A stretch of 37,588 nucleotides of DNA from the IMG/VR virus record IMGVR_UViG_3300005096_000107, positions 1 through 37,588 of that record. One strand, written 5' to 3'. Of the stretch, positions 15,551-22,102 are shown piece by piece. Numbering within the stretch: position 1 is the first letter of the stretch; each line of letters opens with the position of its first letter. This stretch comes from a virus. The notes beneath the pieces are model-generated. The model searched no databases and had not been told where the DNA came from. It saw only the letters and a program-made list of their open reading frames with translations. The position numbers were made by a program, and so were the translations under genes.

Positions 15551-15585
15551 TTCACAACTAAACACAACTAGGATATAATAACAAT
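15551..15585 (+). promoter_or_regulatory. Leaderless promoter with near-consensus boxes
   Basis: TTCACA (15551-15556), 17 bp, TATAAT (15574-15579), and exactly six bases to ATG 15586. It is the best sigma-70-type promoter in the window. Confidence 0.82.
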
Positions 15586-15843
15586 ATGACAAAGAAAGAA
15601 GAAGAAAAGTTTATCGAGCCAAATAAATGGTATACATTAAGCGAAATGGTCGGAGCGCGTTTATTTCATTGGTGTAAAGATATTGCGACTTATAGGCGCT
15701 TTATCCTTGCAGACAGAGAAGCGCGCAACTTGCTTAAAACCGTAATTATTGGAGAAGGTCGGCAGAGCAAATATCAGATTAAAGGGAAGAATATTATTAA
15801 CTACTTGGTAAATGTCGAGGACGGCACATATCAAATTAAATAA
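15586..15843 (+). CDS. Small helix-turn-helix / excisionase-like protein
   Basis: An 85-residue protein. WYTLSEMVGARLF followed by ATYRRFILADREARNLLKTVIIG and a GRQSKYQIKGKNIINYL segment has the order of MerR/excisionase-type small DNA-binding proteins: two helices, a wing strand with Tyr-x-Ile, and a last helix. It is a candidate early regulator and is first in a unit driven by a strong DnaA-box-linked leaderless promoter. The family call is by pattern only. Confidence 0.6.
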   Translation: MTKKEEEKFIEPNKWYTLSEMVGARLFHWCKDIATYRRFILADREARNLLKTVIIGEGRQSKYQIKGKNIINYLVNVEDGTYQIK

Positions 15844-15847
15844 AAAA

Positions 15848-16114
15848 ATGGCCTATCAAACCATAACAATAAAAAACATGAACGAAAATATATCAAACAA
15901 ATCATTGACAACAACAATACTGCTCGCATTATTCCTTGGGATATGGGGCGCGCATAGATTTTACGCAGGAAAAACCGGGTCGGCAATCGCAATGCTATTA
16001 TTATCGCTTTCAATGGTAGGGCTTATGATAACTAGCATTTGGGCGTTTGTAGATATGATTATAATAATCATGGGGAACTTCAAAGACAAGGAAGGAATGC
16101 TTATTAAAAACTAA
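15848..16114 (+). CDS. TM2 domain membrane protein
   Basis: An 88-residue protein with the TM2 domain (PF05154): a first membrane helix TTTILLALFLGIWGAHRFY, the diagnostic G-x-x-x-H-R-F-Y-x-G turn (GAHRFYAGK), and a second helix pair ending WAFVDMIII. ATG 15848 is chosen because it follows AAAAAA like its neighbours; an upstream GTG/TTG extension overlaps the previous gene. TM2 proteins are common in bacteria, of uncertain function, and unusual in phages. Confidence 0.82.
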   Translation: MAYQTITIKNMNENISNKSLTTTILLALFLGIWGAHRFYAGKTGSAIAMLLLSLSMVGLMITSIWAFVDMIIIIMGNFKDKEGMLIKN

Positions 16115-16124
16115 CAATAAAATT

Positions 16125-16559
16125 ATGAGTAAAATTAAAACATTAGAACAATACACCGGAGCAATGTTGGAGGTCGTTAAATACAGGAAAGAGAACGAAA
16201 AAGTTTTGGACGAATTGGACAGTTTAAAAATCGCAGTACAGAACGCCGAAGAAGCATTAAAACTTGATGTCAAAGAAAATCATAAAACGACAATCGCAAA
16301 TGAATTTATCAAGGTGACATATTCCCCGGCATTCAGGAAGGGATATAAGTACGATGTGATTATGGAAAAGACAACGCCGAAAATGCGTAAAGCGCTTGAA
16401 GACGCAAACGCGATAACCCACAGCTTGGACAAAACAAAGTTTGAAGACTTGGTTGAAAAAGGAGTTATCCCGATTGAAATTAAACAAGCAGCATTCGAAG
16501 AAAAAGAATTAGCGCCACGCGTTAGCATTAAGGAAGTAAAAACAAATGAGCAAGAATAA
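16125..16559 (+). CDS. Hypothetical protein before the recombination genes
   Basis: A 144-residue protein. The first 65 residues form a charged coiled coil (KYRKENEKVLDELDSLKIAV), then a beta hairpin (NEFIKVTYSPAFRKGYKYDV) and helices. Its position directly upstream of the annealing protein and exonuclease, with a 14-base overlap, suggests a recombination accessory role, a position occupied by Gam- or Gp157-like proteins in other phages. There is no sequence match I can claim. Confidence 0.6.
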   Translation: MSKIKTLEQYTGAMLEVVKYRKENEKVLDELDSLKIAVQNAEEALKLDVKENHKTTIANEFIKVTYSPAFRKGYKYDVIMEKTTPKMRKALEDANAITHSLDKTKFEDLVEKGVIPIEIKQAAFEEKELAPRVSIKEVKTNEQE

Positions 16560-17334
16560 AAAAACAATAAAAAGAAAACCGCGAGCAAAGAAACAGAAAC
16601 TTATTGAAGTTTCAAGCCCGATTAAAAAAGGCGCAAAATTCTTTGTTGCTTCAGAAATGGCAGACGACCGCTTGATCGAGAAGGAAGTTTTGGGACAAGC
16701 AACCAAAACAATGGTATACGAGTATGAAAACGAAAAGGAGGAAGTTATAAGAGGCCTATCATATCACGGCGTGCGTGAAGCGGTCAGAGTGATTAACAGA
16801 ATGAAGACAAGCGGTCACATAATCCAAGTAAGCGACAGACCGCCGATTATTGATAGGAATGTAAGCATGCACGGAACGGACGGAGTTGAGGTACAAATAT
16901 ATGCAGTCGATCTTCAGAGCGGTGGCGGCTCATGGGGGATTAAATTTGAAGCGTGGCAAAAACCAATAAATGACGGAATGGGAAGTACAATAAATAATCG
17001 CTTCGCGCTTGAAATGGCATTAAGCAAGGCGCAACGAAATGCGATGTTTAACCTTTTACCGGTCGATCTTGTTGAAAAAATGATTATCCAATTATCAAAA
17101 GACAAGGAAGCGGTGGAAAAAATAAACGCGCCGAAGACAGAAACGAGAATAATAAAACCAAAGACAACCGGAAAAGATAAAATGTATACCGCGACACTTG
17201 AAAGAATTAAGAAAATAAAAGATAATAAAAAATCACTTGAAGGAGCATTAAAAAAGGTTGAGAATATGCCATTATCAGAAGAGCAACGCGGAAAAATAAA
17301 AACAATAATAAAAAGGTATATTGTAAGAATATGA
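16546..17334 (+). CDS. Probable single-strand annealing recombinase (ERF/Rad52-like)
   Basis: A 262-residue protein. A Lys-rich start leads into a conserved-looking core: GLSYHGVREAVRVINR, the beta segments VEVQIYAVDLQSGGGSWGI, and NNRFALEMALSKAQRNAMFNLLP near residues 145-168, which resembles the A-x-x-K-A-x-R-N-A motif near the end of ERF/Rad52-like domains. The C-terminal third is helical and basic. The next gene, overlapping by ATGA, is a PD-(D/E)XK exonuclease, the usual partner. Such proteins anneal single strands made by the exonuclease. The assignment is inferred from pattern and neighbour. Confidence 0.55.
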   Translation: MSKNKKTIKRKPRAKKQKLIEVSSPIKKGAKFFVASEMADDRLIEKEVLGQATKTMVYEYENEKEEVIRGLSYHGVREAVRVINRMKTSGHIIQVSDRPPIIDRNVSMHGTDGVEVQIYAVDLQSGGGSWGIKFEAWQKPINDGMGSTINNRFALEMALSKAQRNAMFNLLPVDLVEKMIIQLSKDKEAVEKINAPKTETRIIKPKTTGKDKMYTATLERIKKIKDNKKSLEGALKKVENMPLSEEQRGKIKTIIKRYIVRI

Positions 17335-17948
17335 GCAAATTAAAATTACCAAAGCCCTATATATCCCCTTCGCAGCTTATGTTGTTTGAGCGCGACCCTA
17401 TGGCTTATTATGAGCAATATTTCGTAGCAAGGGTTGACGAGCCAACGCAAAAAATGAGCTTCGGCAAAATCTTTCAAGAAGCGTGGTGCGACAAAAAATA
17501 CAATTATGAAAAGGAATTGCAAAAACACGGCTTTACTTCCGACAAGTTGCGCGTGATAAAAACGGCGTTATCCCACCCGGAAACAATCAGAATGGCCAAG
17601 AGCAAAACAGAAAAAACAATCACAATAAAGCACCCAAAAATTAAAGATTATAAATTACTTTGTATTTTAGACGGCGAAGATAACAACACAATTGTCGAGA
17701 ATAAAATGGGCGCGTGGTGGACAGATAAGACCGTTAAAGATAGTGTCCAATTAACTTGGCAAATGTTGGCCTTTTATGTGAAAAACAAAAAAATGCCAAA
17801 AATGAAATTACAAAGTTTTAACTCAAACAATGGCATACCGCGTATATTTGAAGTAAAAAGAACTAAAGCAGATTTTGAAAAACTTGTGGCAAGGATTAAC
17901 TCAATGATTACGAGGATAGAAGCCGGCGATTTTGAAAAATATAATTAA
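17331..17948 (+). CDS. PD-(D/E)XK exonuclease, Cas4/RecB-like
   Basis: A 205-residue nuclease. The N-terminus ISPSQLMLFERDPMAYYEQYF is the usual opening of PDDEXK_1 proteins, followed by MSFGKIFQEAW. The active-site set is visible as Asp114 (ILDGED), Glu123 and Lys125 (VENK), then a QLTWQMLAFY helix. It probably makes 3' single strands for the upstream annealing protein. The Cys cluster of iron-sulfur Cas4 enzymes is absent. It overlaps its neighbour by four bases and forms a two-gene recombination module. Confidence 0.82.
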   Translation: MSKLKLPKPYISPSQLMLFERDPMAYYEQYFVARVDEPTQKMSFGKIFQEAWCDKKYNYEKELQKHGFTSDKLRVIKTALSHPETIRMAKSKTEKTITIKHPKIKDYKLLCILDGEDNNTIVENKMGAWWTDKTVKDSVQLTWQMLAFYVKNKKMPKMKLQSFNSNNGIPRIFEVKRTKADFEKLVARINSMITRIEAGDFEKYN

Positions 17949-17949
17949 A

Positions 17950-18201
17950 ATGGCAAAAAAGAAAATCAAAGGAATAACAGTACATACAATAATTGGCAAA
18001 AAGGAAGAAATTGAATATCCGGAAAACAAAAGATTAAAACGAATGCAAGCGAAAGCGAACCGGATATATAAAGAAATGACAACAGCGATAAGAGATAGCG
18101 ACGAAGCACACGCGAGATTTCATTCAAGGTCGGTGGCGTATGCAAAATTATTATTAGAAATTGAAGCGGAAGCAAAAATGCCGAATTTCGGCGAAAGATA
18201 A
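17950..18201 (+). CDS. Small basic helical protein, unknown
   Basis: An 83-residue protein with a Lys-rich beta start (MAKKKIKGITVHTIIGKK) followed by two amphipathic helices (RLKRMQAKANRIYKEMTTAI and a second, Ala/Glu-rich one). ATG 17950 is preferred to a TTG 18 bases earlier because the latter overlaps the exonuclease gene. It lies one base after that gene. Function unknown. Confidence 0.6.
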   Translation: MAKKKIKGITVHTIIGKKEEIEYPENKRLKRMQAKANRIYKEMTTAIRDSDEAHARFHSRSVAYAKLLLEIEAEAKMPNFGER

Positions 18202-18207
18202 AAAATT

Positions 18208-18294
18208 ATGGAAAAACCAAAAAGAGAAATGATTGTGTTAATGGTTATACAGTTTATACTATTTATAGTAGCATTTACTTTGTTAATGACATAA
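18208..18294 (+). CDS. 28-residue membrane microprotein
   Basis: ATG at 18208 after AAAAATT, sequence beginning MEKPKREM followed by one hydrophobic helix (IVLMVIQFILFIVAFTLL) to the stop at 18292-18294. The spacing to the previous gene and the start context match its neighbours. Real but very small; function unknown. Confidence 0.45.
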   Translation: MEKPKREMIVLMVIQFILFIVAFTLLMT

Positions 18295-18321
18295 ATAGTA
18301 AACTTGTGATATAATAAGATT
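18286..18321 (+). promoter_or_regulatory. Leaderless promoter of the third HNH gene
   Basis: ATGACA (18286-18291, 5/6 of TTGACA), 18 bp, TGA-TATAAT (hexamer 18310-18315, extended -10), exactly six bases to ATG 18322. Confidence 0.78.
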
Positions 18322-18753
18322 ATGAAACTTTGCAGAGCATGTAAAAAGAAAGAAGTTTATAAGCCACCCGGTGGCGGATACCATTATTTTTGTAGAGATT
18401 GTACGAATAAAAATAGTAAAGAATGGAAAGAAAAAAACAGGATTAAAATTAACGAATATAATAGAAAGTATCAAAGAAAAGAAAAAGAGAATATCTTAAA
18501 AAAATATGGTGGAAAATGTAAATGTTGTGGAGAAACAGAAATTAAATTTTTAAGTATCGACCATATAAACGGTGGCGGAAATGAACACAGACGGGCAATT
18601 AAAAAAGAAACCGGTGGGACAGCTTCAATGTACAGGTGGCTCAAAAAAAATGGCTATCCAAAAAAAGAGTTTCAAGTACTTTGTTATAATTGCAACTTAG
18701 CAAAAGGGTTTTACGGAAAATGTCCGCACAAATTAAAAACTAAACATAAATAA
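18322..18753 (+). CDS. HNH endonuclease with zinc ribbons
   Basis: A 143-residue protein. An N-terminal zinc ribbon (CRACKKK, CRDC) and a Lys-rich linker lead to the HNH domain with CKCCGETE, SIDHINGGGNEHRR (Asp80-His81), YRWLKKNGYP, LCYNCNLAKG and a terminal CPHK. This is a widespread free-standing phage HNH family. It is inserted between early genes, with its own promoter and one base to the next ATG. A homing role is likely. Confidence 0.9.
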   Translation: MKLCRACKKKEVYKPPGGGYHYFCRDCTNKNSKEWKEKNRIKINEYNRKYQRKEKENILKKYGGKCKCCGETEIKFLSIDHINGGGNEHRRAIKKETGGTASMYRWLKKNGYPKKEFQVLCYNCNLAKGFYGKCPHKLKTKHK

Positions 18754-18754
18754 T

Positions 18755-19267
18755 ATGAGCGCAATATATCAAGATTACGAAAAAAAACGCATAGACCTTA
18801 TGGGTAAAATGCAGACCCTAAAAGAGTTTGAAGCAAGTGACGAAATAGTCGGGTTAGTATTTAACATAAGCAGGCAAATGATAGCCGACAACGGAAGTCG
18901 CGCGCAAAATGTAGACTGGTTATTACGCAAAGGAAACGAACTTGCGCAATATGCCGGGGTGCTTGACGGAAAAGCAAACGAAGCATGGGGAGAATATAAA
19001 ATCGCAGAAATTGCTTTTAAGTCAGTCCGGGACGCGTTAACTTTGGCAAGCAAAAGCGAATACGACACAGTCACGGCAGCCAAGGCGCACGCTTCACGAT
19101 CGACACAAGACTCGGAAGTCGACTCTATCGCGCGAGAGCAAAGAGCGAAAAATTATGCGACAGCGGCCGATATATGCAATCGAGTTGTGATGTTTATTCA
19201 GACCCAAGTCAGGTGGAGAGAGCAAGAGATTACTAAAACACGAATTAGCGAAAGGGGCAATCATTAA
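18755..19267 (+). CDS. Hypothetical coiled-coil early protein
   Basis: A 170-residue, almost entirely helical protein rich in Ala, Glu and Arg. It has a helical segment around ADNGSRAQNVDWLLRKGN and another SEYDTVTAAKAHASRSTQD, then a Trp/Arg-containing end. It may bind DNA or other early proteins, but no family can be named. Confidence 0.65.
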   Translation: MSAIYQDYEKKRIDLMGKMQTLKEFEASDEIVGLVFNISRQMIADNGSRAQNVDWLLRKGNELAQYAGVLDGKANEAWGEYKIAEIAFKSVRDALTLASKSEYDTVTAAKAHASRSTQDSEVDSIAREQRAKNYATAADICNRVVMFIQTQVRWREQEITKTRISERGNH

Positions 19268-19271
19268 AAAT

Positions 19272-19379
19272 ATGGAAAAAATAATTATCAACACAAAAAA
19301 GATAAGCAAAGAAAAATTGGAATGGTTGCTTGATTTCTTGATCGACAACAATATTGGTTATGAGATTATAAAAGATTAA
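19272..19379 (+). CDS. 35-residue small protein
   Basis: ATG 19272 after AAAAAT; MEKIIINTKKISKEKLEWLL then a short acidic end. It fills exactly the gap between two neighbours (4 and 2 bases apart), which supports it as a real gene. Function unknown. Confidence 0.5.
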   Translation: MEKIIINTKKISKEKLEWLLDFLIDNNIGYEIIKD

Positions 19380-19381
19380 AT

Positions 19382-19753
19382 ATGCGAAAAATACCGGAAA
19401 AAATGAAGCAAGAAATGTTAGCCGACCCGGAGTATCATATTTGCATGAGGCAGGCATACTTCAACGACCACATTTGCAAAGGAAGATTAACACTTGAACA
19501 CGCTTTTATTCACGCAGGAAAACAGATAAACGAAAAATGGGCGATTATATCAATATGCGCGTGGTCACATGATGTAGACGAATGGCAGGACGCCGGCAAT
19601 TTGGACAAAGACAAAAACCAATATATTGCATTGTCGCGCGCAACAGAAGAAGACTTGAGAGAATATCAAAAGACGAACTGGAAACAATTATTTAAATATC
19701 TTATTGGTAAATATGGTATTCCAAAACGCCCAACAAAGTTTGAACTTTTTTAA
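19382..19753 (+). CDS. HNH-like putative nuclease, early region
   Basis: A 123-residue protein. The centre reads CMRQAYFNDHICKGRLTLEHAF, then GKQINEKWAIISICAWSH, a Cys/His set arranged like that of small treble-clef nucleases: two Cys in the first part, L-x-x-H-A, Cys and His after the central strand. Proteins of this sort occur in phage recombination regions. Zinc binding and nuclease function are inferred from the pattern. Confidence 0.55.
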   Translation: MRKIPEKMKQEMLADPEYHICMRQAYFNDHICKGRLTLEHAFIHAGKQINEKWAIISICAWSHDVDEWQDAGNLDKDKNQYIALSRATEEDLREYQKTNWKQLFKYLIGKYGIPKRPTKFELF

Positions 19754-19763
19754 TTAAATATGG

Positions 19764-19769
19764 TATAAT
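19764..19769 (+). promoter_or_regulatory. Promoter of the 19781 hairpin RNA
   Basis: TGG-TATAAT (hexamer 19764-19769) with a weak TTGAAC 18 bases upstream over the end of the previous gene. Transcription would start near 19776, a few bases before a 10-bp stem, with no gene start for another 100 bases. Confidence 0.55.
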
Positions 19770-19775
19770 TGAAAA

Positions 19776-19860
19776 ATACATGTCAAGACGGTATAATGGG
19801 AGTGGGTAGCAATACCCCTTACATAGCCCACTATCGTCTTGACACGAGTGGGCCTTGTTA
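19776..19860 (+). ncRNA. Candidate small structured RNA with its own promoter
   Basis: TGTCAAGACG (19781-19790) pairs perfectly with CGTCTTGACA (19835-19844). Inside, ATAATGGG (19793-19800) pairs with CCCACTAT (19827-19834) with one mismatch, and GGGTA-GCAA-TACCC (19804-19817) makes an inner hairpin with a GNRA tetraloop. The result is a stacked three-helix rod beginning about 5 nt after the predicted transcription start. The 3' end is not defined. It precedes ATG 19879 by 34 bases, so a 5'-leader role is possible too. Confidence 0.55.
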
Positions 19861-19878
19861 GTTAAGAGCAAAAAAATT

Positions 19879-20280
19879 ATGAAAGAAAAAACAACACATA
19901 GAAAACTTATTGAATTTTTTTCAAACACAACATTAAAGACGCGCGGTTTCCGTCCGCGGATAAGTCCGAAAGACGCAAAGCAACTTAAAAACATTTTGGA
20001 CGCAAATATAATGCAACAGACACAGATTGAAAAAATGATATTATATTTTCTAGCAGATAAGAGTTATAAAAACCTAGGGCCGTCGATCGCGACAATAATG
20101 TCTTCAACGGTGTTAAATTCATTGATTAACAAAATGAGAAACAGAGAGCAATTTTACAAAGAACTGGACGAATATGTAACGCGGTATTTCAGCAGCAGTA
20201 TTCAAATTATCCAAAAAGAGCAAACGGTCGATATTGCTTCGCAATTGGAAGCGTTAAAATTAAAATTATCAATTAAGTAA
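19879..20280 (+). CDS. Hypothetical early protein
   Basis: A 133-residue protein, helical throughout. KLIEFFSNTTLKTRGFRPRISPKDAKQL leads to a central helical domain and a YVTRYFSSSIQIIQ segment. ATG 19879 (after AAAAAAATT) is preferred; an upstream start at 19855 lies in the structured leader. A role in replication or packaging cannot be decided. Confidence 0.65.
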   Translation: MKEKTTHRKLIEFFSNTTLKTRGFRPRISPKDAKQLKNILDANIMQQTQIEKMILYFLADKSYKNLGPSIATIMSSTVLNSLINKMRNREQFYKELDEYVTRYFSSSIQIIQKEQTVDIASQLEALKLKLSIK

Positions 20281-20287
20281 TAATAAA

Positions 20288-20608
20288 ATGGCAGAAGAAA
20301 AACAAGAAGAAAAAACACAAATTGAAACATTGGAAACAAGAAAATTCCAATATTCAAACAATGTCAATTTTGAGTTTGATATTGAAGTATCAAAACCCGA
20401 ATTAGCAGTCGCCGAAATTACCGATTTTATGGAACTCATGAAAAGAGCAATAACGGATTTGGAAAAGTTGCGCGAAACATACATTAAGAAGATTGAAAAA
20501 CCGGAGAACGAGAAAGTCAGCGAAGGGTCGAACGCCGACAAAGAAAAAAAAGAAGAGAAACAAATAAATGGAAACGAGAAAACAATTAAAGGCAAAGAAG
20601 CAGCGTAA
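20288..20608 (+). CDS. Acidic/charged hypothetical protein
   Basis: A 106-residue protein with highly charged ends (Glu/Lys/Gln) around a central segment FQYSNNVNFEFDIEVSKPEL and an amphipathic helix. The tail is a Lys/Glu-rich disordered stretch. Its last 41 bases overlap the next gene in another frame. Confidence 0.6.
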   Translation: MAEEKQEEKTQIETLETRKFQYSNNVNFEFDIEVSKPELAVAEITDFMELMKRAITDLEKLRETYIKKIEKPENEKVSEGSNADKEKKEEKQINGNEKTIKGKEAA

Positions 20609-20783
20609 AGATTACGAGAAAAAAAGAAACATTGCGAAAAACGCAGAAAAAAACGGACTCGTAGGACTTCAAGCCGGCGACGGAATTTTGCCAAAAAGTA
20701 AAAAAATCCGTTTAAGCAAAAAGACCTTGGCCATACAAAAAAAAGCACAAGGCAACGCCTTTCGAACGGCGACAAATTATTAA
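20568..20783 (+). CDS. Small highly basic protein
   Basis: A 71-residue, Lys/Arg-rich protein (KQLKAKKQRKDYEKKRN) with a Gly-containing middle (GLVGLQAGDG) and a basic end. Net charge strongly positive, so nucleic-acid binding is possible. The 41-base overlap with the upstream gene is large but the frame has the same composition as its neighbours. Confidence 0.55.
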   Translation: METRKQLKAKKQRKDYEKKRNIAKNAEKNGLVGLQAGDGILPKSKKIRLSKKTLAIQKKAQGNAFRTATNY

Positions 20784-20804
20784 AAATTAGCTATAATTAA
20801 AACT
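20769..20804 (+). promoter_or_regulatory. Near-leaderless promoter of the 20805 gene
   Basis: GCGACA (20769-20774, 4/6), 17 bp, TATAAT (20792-20797), seven bases to ATG 20805. Confidence 0.6.
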
Positions 20805-21227
20805 ATGGGAACAGAAACATTATTGACACCGGACAAAGATGTATTAACAGTACACCGCAACAATTTTCAAAAACAATTGATCGAGGCAGTTTTGGATTTA
20901 AAACGACATGAAATTATTAAGAAAGAAGACCCGACATTTCAAAGAAAAAATCCACAAACAGGAAAATACACCGGTATAGACGAAATAATGGAAACTCTTA
21001 GAAAGGCGGCAGTAAACGCGAAGGCTTATGTTGAAATTATTGACGAACTTTTGGCAATAAACGAACAAGGATTATTGCAAACAACATGGGAAAATGTCCA
21101 CGAAATACCAAGTCCGTTTAGTGGAAACGACCAAGAAAAAAAGGACGAAGCAGTAGAAGGAGAAAAAGTAGCACAAGCAATTGAAGAGCCAGTCGATGAG
21201 CCAACAGAAGAAGATACAAAGGAGTAA
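20805..21227 (+). CDS. Hypothetical early protein with acidic tail
   Basis: A 140-residue protein. Residues 1-100 form helices with HRNNFQKQLIEAVLDLKRHE and RKAAVNAKAYVEIIDELLA. Residues 105-140 are a Glu/Asp/Pro-rich disordered tail. It has its own near-leaderless promoter and is followed by a structured intergenic element. No family recognised. Confidence 0.65.
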   Translation: MGTETLLTPDKDVLTVHRNNFQKQLIEAVLDLKRHEIIKKEDPTFQRKNPQTGKYTGIDEIMETLRKAAVNAKAYVEIIDELLAINEQGLLQTTWENVHEIPSPFSGNDQEKKDEAVEGEKVAQAIEEPVDEPTEEDTKE

Positions 21228-21238
21228 TTAACAATTTA

Positions 21239-21370
21239 TCAACCGACATTGTCGGTTGAGTCATGGCCTTGTGTAATAAGCGAAACAACGCCCGAATGGT
21301 ACAACAAATTATGTTGGTAACTGTAAAGAGCGAAAAGAACGCCAGTAATTAAGGCCATAATTCAACCGAT
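21239..21370 (+). ncRNA. Switch-like structured intergenic element
   Basis: Two mutually exclusive helices share one strand. GTCGGTTGA at 21251-21259 can pair with TCAACCGAC just upstream (21239-21247, 9-bp hairpin) or with TCAACCGAT downstream (21362-21370) as part of a 20-bp long-range stem (21251-21270 with 21351-21370, two mismatch or wobble sites). The loop of the long stem holds three small hairpins: GCG/CGC at 21280-21291 and 21330-21342, from a near-direct repeat, flank CAACA/TGTTG at 21302-21316. It lies after the 20805 gene and just before the promoter of the next gene. Confidence 0.55.
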
Positions 21371-21374
21371 AATG

Positions 21375-21389
21375 TGATATAATAATAAA
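21375..21389 (+). promoter_or_regulatory. Leaderless promoter of the zinc-ribbon gene
   Basis: TGA-TATAAT (hexamer 21378-21383, extended -10), exactly six bases to ATG 21390. It follows directly on the 3' arm of the long-range stem, which could influence it as DNA structure. Confidence 0.68.
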
Positions 21390-21545
21390 ATGGAAACAGA
21401 AATAAAATGTATCGAAAAAGATTGCGACAATACATTCTTGATCGAAGAAGGAGAGGCAAAGTTTTACACAGACAAAAACATGTGCTTGCCAAAGCGTTGT
21501 AAAGATTGCAGAATAAAACGACGCAATGAGCGAGAAGAGAAATAA
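21390..21545 (+). CDS. Small zinc-ribbon protein, zf-trcl type
   Basis: A 51-residue protein with CIEKDC, then a central E-x-x-F-Y-x-x-K segment and LPKRCKDCRIKRRNER, the typical layout of the probable zinc-ribbon family PF13451 (zf-trcl): C-x(4)C, Phe/Tyr, P-K-R-C-x-x-C-R. Zinc and nucleic-acid binding are likely; the exact role is unknown. Confidence 0.8.
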   Translation: METEIKCIEKDCDNTFLIEEGEAKFYTDKNMCLPKRCKDCRIKRRNEREEK

Positions 21546-21565
21546 ATTAACGAGCAAATAAGAGC

Positions 21566-21784
21566 ATGAAAATACAAAATGAGCAAAACAAAATAGTACT
21601 ATATTTCACACCGACAGTATTTTTACATACTGTTAACCAGTGGAAAAAAGAAGAAGATGAGCCATTTTCTTTCGATTTAATAAACGCTTATGTCGATCAC
21701 GACCAATTTTTGGCGCGGTTTGACTTGGGCGTTATTTTATTTGGGGTCGGAGTATCATTAAAAATTAACTATTTTGACAAGTGA
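21566..21784 (+). CDS. Hypothetical protein
   Basis: A 72-residue protein with alternating beta strands (KIVLYFTPTVFLHTV, ARFDLGVILFGVGVSLKI) and a Trp-containing acidic middle. The hydrophobic C-terminal strand could be a beta hairpin rather than a membrane span. Its TGA stop overlaps the GTG start of the next gene. Confidence 0.6.
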   Translation: MKIQNEQNKIVLYFTPTVFLHTVNQWKKEEDEPFSFDLINAYVDHDQFLARFDLGVILFGVGVSLKINYFDK

Positions 21785-22098
21785 AAATATTTGAGCAAAT
21801 ACCATTCCCGGAAAGAATAACAAAGCCGTCAGCGCTAACATTGGTATTGCAAGAAAGAATAAAGTACATGTTTGGGATTATCGTTGAGCCAATAATTATC
21901 AGACACCCGGGCAGTTTTTATAAGACAAGAGATTTCCGATATTGTTGGTCAATGAAAACAAAATGCAGTAAATATGAAATTGCGTGTTATGAGCCGGCGA
22001 CAATAATGGCAGAAAAAAAAGCTTGGCGCGTATTAGACCAAATTAGTTTACTCGAATATAAAAATAACGGTCGAATTATCGGAAAAGTAATTTATTAA
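21781..22098 (+). CDS. Hypothetical protein, GTG start
   Basis: A 105-residue protein starting with GTG inside the GTGA overlap with the previous gene; this is the only clear non-ATG start in the window. It is a basic protein with KYMFGIIVEPIIIRH and a pair of Cys residues (CSKYEIAC) and ends in a beta-rich stretch. No family recognised. Confidence 0.6.
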   Translation: MKIFEQIPFPERITKPSALTLVLQERIKYMFGIIVEPIIIRHPGSFYKTRDFRYCWSMKTKCSKYEIACYEPATIMAEKKAWRVLDQISLLEYKNNGRIIGKVIY

Positions 22099-22102
22099 AT
22101 TT

